This document shows, in pieces, positions 62,001 through 64,000 of a stretch of 64,000 nt of DNA (position 1 is the first letter of the stretch; each line of letters begins with the position of its first letter). The translations under genes were made by a program, and so were the position numbers. Origin of the DNA: Luidia sarsii (Eukaryota; Echinodermata; Asteroidea; Paxillosida; Luidiidae); contig OX465108.1 of NCBI GenBank assembly GCA_949987565.1, forward strand, positions 1,185,417-1,249,416, written 5' to 3'. Below the pieces are notes generated by a model that did not search any database, was not told the DNA's origin, and saw only the letters and a list, made by a program, of their open reading frames with translations.

Positions 62001-63735
62001 GCAGTGGCTCAGGAAACACCCTACAGAAAATTCACATCAAAGACATCATTTTTAATTTTAAGAAAAGTTTAAAGAGTTTCTTGCGTTTTGAGTTGAAGAG
62101 ATTGACACTCGAGACCTTTAAATCGGTGTATGGTAAAAATAATGCCCTATTTTCTGTTGATGAGTGCAGCAATCTGGTTTTTCCTTACTAGCTCAGACAT
62201 TTATGATGAATAAACTTTTATAATGGAACTTTATTTTTAGCCTAACATTCTTTGTATTGTAACGACAAAATCATGACCGTAATGTAAGATATTGATGTGT
62301 TGAAATAAGTGGAGTCTTGAACTCCACAGCGAAACAAAATAAGAAAATTCATAAGGAGCACTCATTGAAAATTGTCAATGGCAGCTTTTCCAAAAAATAA
62401 AACCCGAACAAACTATATACCAGTGGAAAGAGTATGAAATTTACTTTATCATGATACAAGACAATCTAAAATATCATGAACCATATCAACAGAACAGTGA
62501 ATGGGATAACACCATCATTTTCACAAATCTAAAAATGGAGTACGGAATTTCACGTAGTTCGGCGTTTGTAGCTTTACTGCGTCCTACGGGAAATCTCGGC
62601 ACATTATGGGTTAACCATGTGAGGATCACACAAATTTTGTTTTTATTGCTTTTTGGTGCTTTTTATATTTTCTCTGCATTTGGGCAATTTTAGTCAGTAA
62701 GCAGTTTGCAACATTTTTGTATGTCACTTTTTATATTTTGCTAATTTTTTTTTTTGTCGATGCCTTGGTCTTCCAATTTGCAGGCTTGCTCAGAGGAAGA
62801 CGTGGGACTCATGTGTTACCTTGTGCCTCCGGTCTACACAATGGTAAGCCATTGTCCGATTTGATCCAGTCGTGGTTTCTAAGGAATCACTCTTCACAGC
62901 AGACGTGCATGCTCTAAGCTATTAAGCATTACATGGCTAACCATTACCATCTCCCTTCTAGCAATAGCCAGAGCCATAGCCGTGCATTTTGTTCCTCACG
63001 CACTTCAATCTCCATCTAAGGAGTGATTAGTCATGGCAGAAGTAGACCGCTGACAATCCACTCATTGCGTCCGCGTTGGCCATCCGTCATTCGGTCCGTG
63101 CACGTCCAACGGTCATAGTGAATCACTGTATCGTGACGCACTAGTAAGCCCCTGCATTGGTGACCGCGCATTCCACAGCAAGTCATCGACACCGCTGCCG
63201 TGAACTGACAGATCTGCAGCACTGTATGCACTGGGCGTGGGGAAGGGGGTGGGGGTCATTGCCACAGTGACTAACATGACCAAGCAGATTTTTCTCCATC
63301 TTCAAGTCACAATTTTATCCCCCCCCAAAAAAAAAAAAAAAAAAAGAAGAAAAAAACCAATATGATCAGAGCTGTCCACTCACTTCTCTATGTACTGCCC
63401 TCTTGTGTCTCAAGAATTTTGTTCCCCCTAAAGACGGGTAGTCTAATTTCCAGTCGTTTTTAAGTATGGAACGATATGTTGGCTGTGCATGTGCGAGGTT
63501 CAACGGCTGGAAACAACGAAAATCAATCAAAATTTCATCTTTTTATTGTTTTATTTTTTAAAAAGGTGCTGCGACAAAAAAGCGATGCGGGTGAGGATGA
63601 GAAACTATTTATTATTTTTACTTGGCCTTACATGTTTCTGTCTCTCTTTCTTTATCCGTGGACCAGTTTTGCGACGCTGCTTTGGAGAGCACCGAGTTAC
63701 TCCACACAATCGTGTCCTGTGTTGACTCCTCACAG
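49559..63735 (+). CDS. INTS3: Integrator complex subunit 3 (partial, right end outside window)
   Basis: INTS3 is a scaffold subunit of the Integrator complex, which cleaves snRNA and promoter-proximal nascent RNA at Pol II. It also serves as SOSS-A in the single-strand-DNA damage-sensor complex with SSB1/2 and INIP. Twenty-three exons covering about 714 residues were placed; human INTS3 has about 1,043, so roughly 300 C-terminal residues lie to the right. The start MDEFKKSKLFATSAIDLKDE leads into the family's conserved LKDELEE, replacing the Gly/Ala-rich human N-terminus. Exons 1-10 and 11-23 are described separately because a 200-N gap lies between them, hiding about 45 residues. Intron 6 uses a GC donor. 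The exon 9/10 junction shows a one-base phase problem. Confidence 0.94.
53400..53565. repeat. Hairpin repeat family cluster
   Basis: A decayed reverse arm (GGGCCTGATATTTCGAATCT) and an intact forward arm (GGTCCTGCTAGGATCGAAAC, then CAGGCCCTCTAACTTTTAAG and CAGTGAGCAGTTTGCCACA). Confidence 0.75.
53860..53975. repeat. Hairpin repeat family, inverted pair with left flank
   Basis: TATACAAAAATGTTGCAAAC, TGCTTACTGACTAAAATTAC then GTGGGCCTGACGTTTTGATC and a short return arm CGATCGCAACGTCAGGCCCA. It shows the family's outer flank well. INTS3 intron 6. A related cluster lies at 53400-53560. Confidence 0.8.
54465..54620 (-). mobile_element. tRNA-derived SINE
   Basis: CTACTGTACCAGTGCTC, ATTGGGCTATCCAGCCCTTG, GGTACCAGTCGGAAG; more diverged than other copies. 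INTS3 intron 7. Confidence 0.7.
55719..55885. mobile_element. CATAGCTGCC MITE, copy 2 (right end lost)
   Basis: CATAGCTGCCAGCCATTCCT, GGAGGAATCATTCCTC, CAAGCTCTTGACGACAG, TTTGCTCTGTGATTCCC, then the end is missing. INTS3 intron 9, 20 bp after the exon 9 donor. Confidence 0.7.
56301..56500. other. Assembly gap (200 N)
   Basis: Exactly 200 Ns, a placeholder size, bordered on the right by a GAGAGACAGA microsatellite (about 56501-56607) that probably broke the assembly. The INTS3 segment between QDWFQKQ and SNAAASCAKLALF, about 45 residues, is missing here. Confidence 0.98.
56642..63735 (+). CDS. INTS3: INTS3 exons after the gap (to right edge)
   Basis: Exons 56642-56729, 57014-57093, 57590-57681, 58395-58558, 59098-59199, 59652-59787, 59990-60053, 60300-60403, 60748-60792, 61082-61201, 61889-61988, 62784-62843 and 63667-63735. 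All junctions are in phase. Markers: KLALFYDWLLFNPSRGNIMD, PAILVMHHSMRSHPAITATL, PLFDNAKLDRDLRAMTRDMF, ATFSDEEEEDR, LDLYLDQLDGEIKEM, LPDEITDETMEDSLGKPIFV, VQIGYNLLYFLHA, ACSEEDVGLMCYLVPPVYTM and FCDAALESTELLHTIVSCVD. Exon 58395-58558 carries a Thr-Thr-Pro repeat absent from human. Exon 60748-60792 is only 45 nt. The 61889 acceptor is a CAGCAGCAG run where 3-nt slippage is possible. Confidence 0.93.
57183..57502. mobile_element. CATAGCTGCC MITE, copy 3, split by another repeat
   Basis: CATAGCTGCCAACCATTCCT to TTTGGCTTGGAAATAC, then about 130 bp of hairpin-family sequence, then GTAGTTTGCTCTGTGATTCC to GGGTTGGCAGCTGTG. Both termini are intact, so the insertion is clearly younger than the MITE. 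INTS3, between exons ending 57093 and starting 57590. Confidence 0.85.
57295..57425 (+). repeat. Hairpin repeat family copy nested in a MITE
   Basis: TCCTTCGTGTACATGTATCT, then GGTCCTGCTAGGATCGAGAC, then TTAAATTTTAAGATTT. Gives a minimum extent of about 125 bp for the longer form of the family. Confidence 0.8.
57744..57840. repeat. Hairpin repeat family, near-perfect inverted pair
   Basis: GGGCCTGACGTTTCGATCCT ... AAAGGCAGAATTCTGCCTTT ... AGGATCGAAACGTCAGGCAC. The centre is itself a palindrome, so the whole is one continuous fold-back of about 44-bp arms. Confidence 0.85.
58635..58935 (+). mobile_element. tRNA-derived SINE joined to a 'CTGATGACG...' family copy
   Basis: SINE head GGATAGCTCAAATGGAAGAG, ACGTTAATCCAGAGG, GGGTTCAAGTCCCG (58740-58810), followed at once by ACACACTGCCCGAAATGTTG, CCGGCTCTTTTCAGAGCC and ATGGTGTCACCGCAAA. 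INTS3 intron. Confidence 0.75.
60835..60990. mobile_element. Palindromic element, copy 3, without tRNA core
   Basis: Head AGATATAGCATGATGTTT, arm GGTTTGCCCTGCTCGACATG then ACACTGAGTGCTCA, then directly the return arm TCAGGCATCGGGCAAAGCAC ... GTCGAGCAGGGCAAACC. The tRNA-like core and the inner part of the left arm are absent, by deletion or because this is the ancestral form. Confidence 0.75.
61455..61740 (-). mobile_element. tRNA-derived SINE with internal duplication
   Basis: Two heads in a row (CATCCAAGCTATCCAGCCCC and CATCCGAGCTATCCAGCCC), each followed by TTAGATGGTGGCCTTCCC and AAATTAATAGTCAACTAC. The roughly 127-bp duplication is nearly identical, so it is recent. Confidence 0.85.
61999..62783. 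other. INTS3 intron without recognised feature
   Basis: A plus-strand frame to 62191 (KKSLKSFLRFELKRLTLETF) has no family I recognise and no splice support. The right end (about 62690-62740) carries a hairpin-family flank (TTTTAGTCAGTAAGCAGTTT). Confidence 0.4.
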
Positions 63736-64000
63736 GTGAGTGCAGCGGCTCTCGGTACTAATGCCCCGTAAGTAACGAGAACTTCCTGTTTCCTGTTACA
63801 CGGAAACCTTAAGCCGGGGCTTTGGAACACTATTGTGCGGCCCTCACTTCCGGTGTCATGTACCGTGCTGCTTACGGAGAGTGCAGTAATACTGAGTCAC
63901 TGTCACGACCCGACAACAGATATCAATGTCCATTTCCCCCGGGGAGGTGAGGGGTGGGGTAACGGATTGTTTGACGGAGGGACTGGTAGCGGAAATGTGC
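63736..64000. other. INTS3 intron running off the window
   Basis: Follows the donor CAG|GTGAGT of the last visible exon. A fragment like the right terminus of the GGCCC MITE (CTTAAGCCGGGGCTTTGGAA) is at about 63810. Confidence 0.45.

Noticed and set aside
61999..62191. Frame with KKSLKSFLRFELKRLTLETF as an INTS3 exon
   Set aside because: It reads through the donor GTGAGT of the 61988 exon and matches nothing in INTS3; the 62784 exon continues the family alignment.

Overview
The window is animal nuclear DNA: every gene is split into many exons with GT-AG introns (one GC-AG), there is one canonical nuclear tRNA gene, and the introns are full of short non-autonomous mobile elements. The gene set (CHD1, TRAP-beta/SSR2, SWEET/SLC50A1, Integrator subunit 3), intron sizes of about 0.1-6 kb and abundant small inverted-repeat elements fit a marine invertebrate, most likely a non-vertebrate deuterostome such as an echinoderm. 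That placement is an inference from protein resemblance recalled from the families. No search was run.

Layout: (1) 1-2.2 kb is repeat-rich and gene-free and includes a non-LTR-like 3' tail. (2) 2.25-5.2 kb, minus strand, is a complete four-coding-exon SSR2 gene. (3) 6.5-37.43 kb, minus strand, is a complete CHD1 chromatin remodeller. I could place 37 coding exons that join in one continuous frame of 2,014 codons, with an apparent long 3'UTR reaching about 6.5 kb. (4) 37.56 kb, plus strand, is a tRNA-Val(CAC) gene only 125 bp from the CHD1 start codon. (5) 39.5-43.9 kb, plus strand, is a complete six-exon SWEET sugar transporter. (6) 43.9-49.5 kb is mainly gene-free, with an unresolved GC-rich ORF cluster near 47.5-48.0 kb, a 31-bp minisatellite and a retroelement tail. 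(7) 49.56-63.74 kb, plus strand, is INTS3, 23 exons found, interrupted by a 200-N assembly gap and running off the right edge.

The genes do not form one pathway: ER translocation (SSR2), nucleosome remodelling (CHD1), sugar transport (SWEET) and Integrator/SOSS (INTS3). The most unusual material lies between exons. It includes a tRNA-cored palindromic element whose 13-bp target duplication copies the 5' splice site of CHD1 exon 34. Several CHD1 introns carry pyrimidine satellites (in the RNA sense) that run straight into the 3' splice site. A very abundant hairpin-forming repeat family is based on a GATCGAAACGTCAGG core, and several small DNA transposons still show legible ends and target duplications. 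I see no operon, CRISPR array, phage or bacterial system. All exon boundaries are read by eye from splice consensus, frame continuity and remembered homologues.
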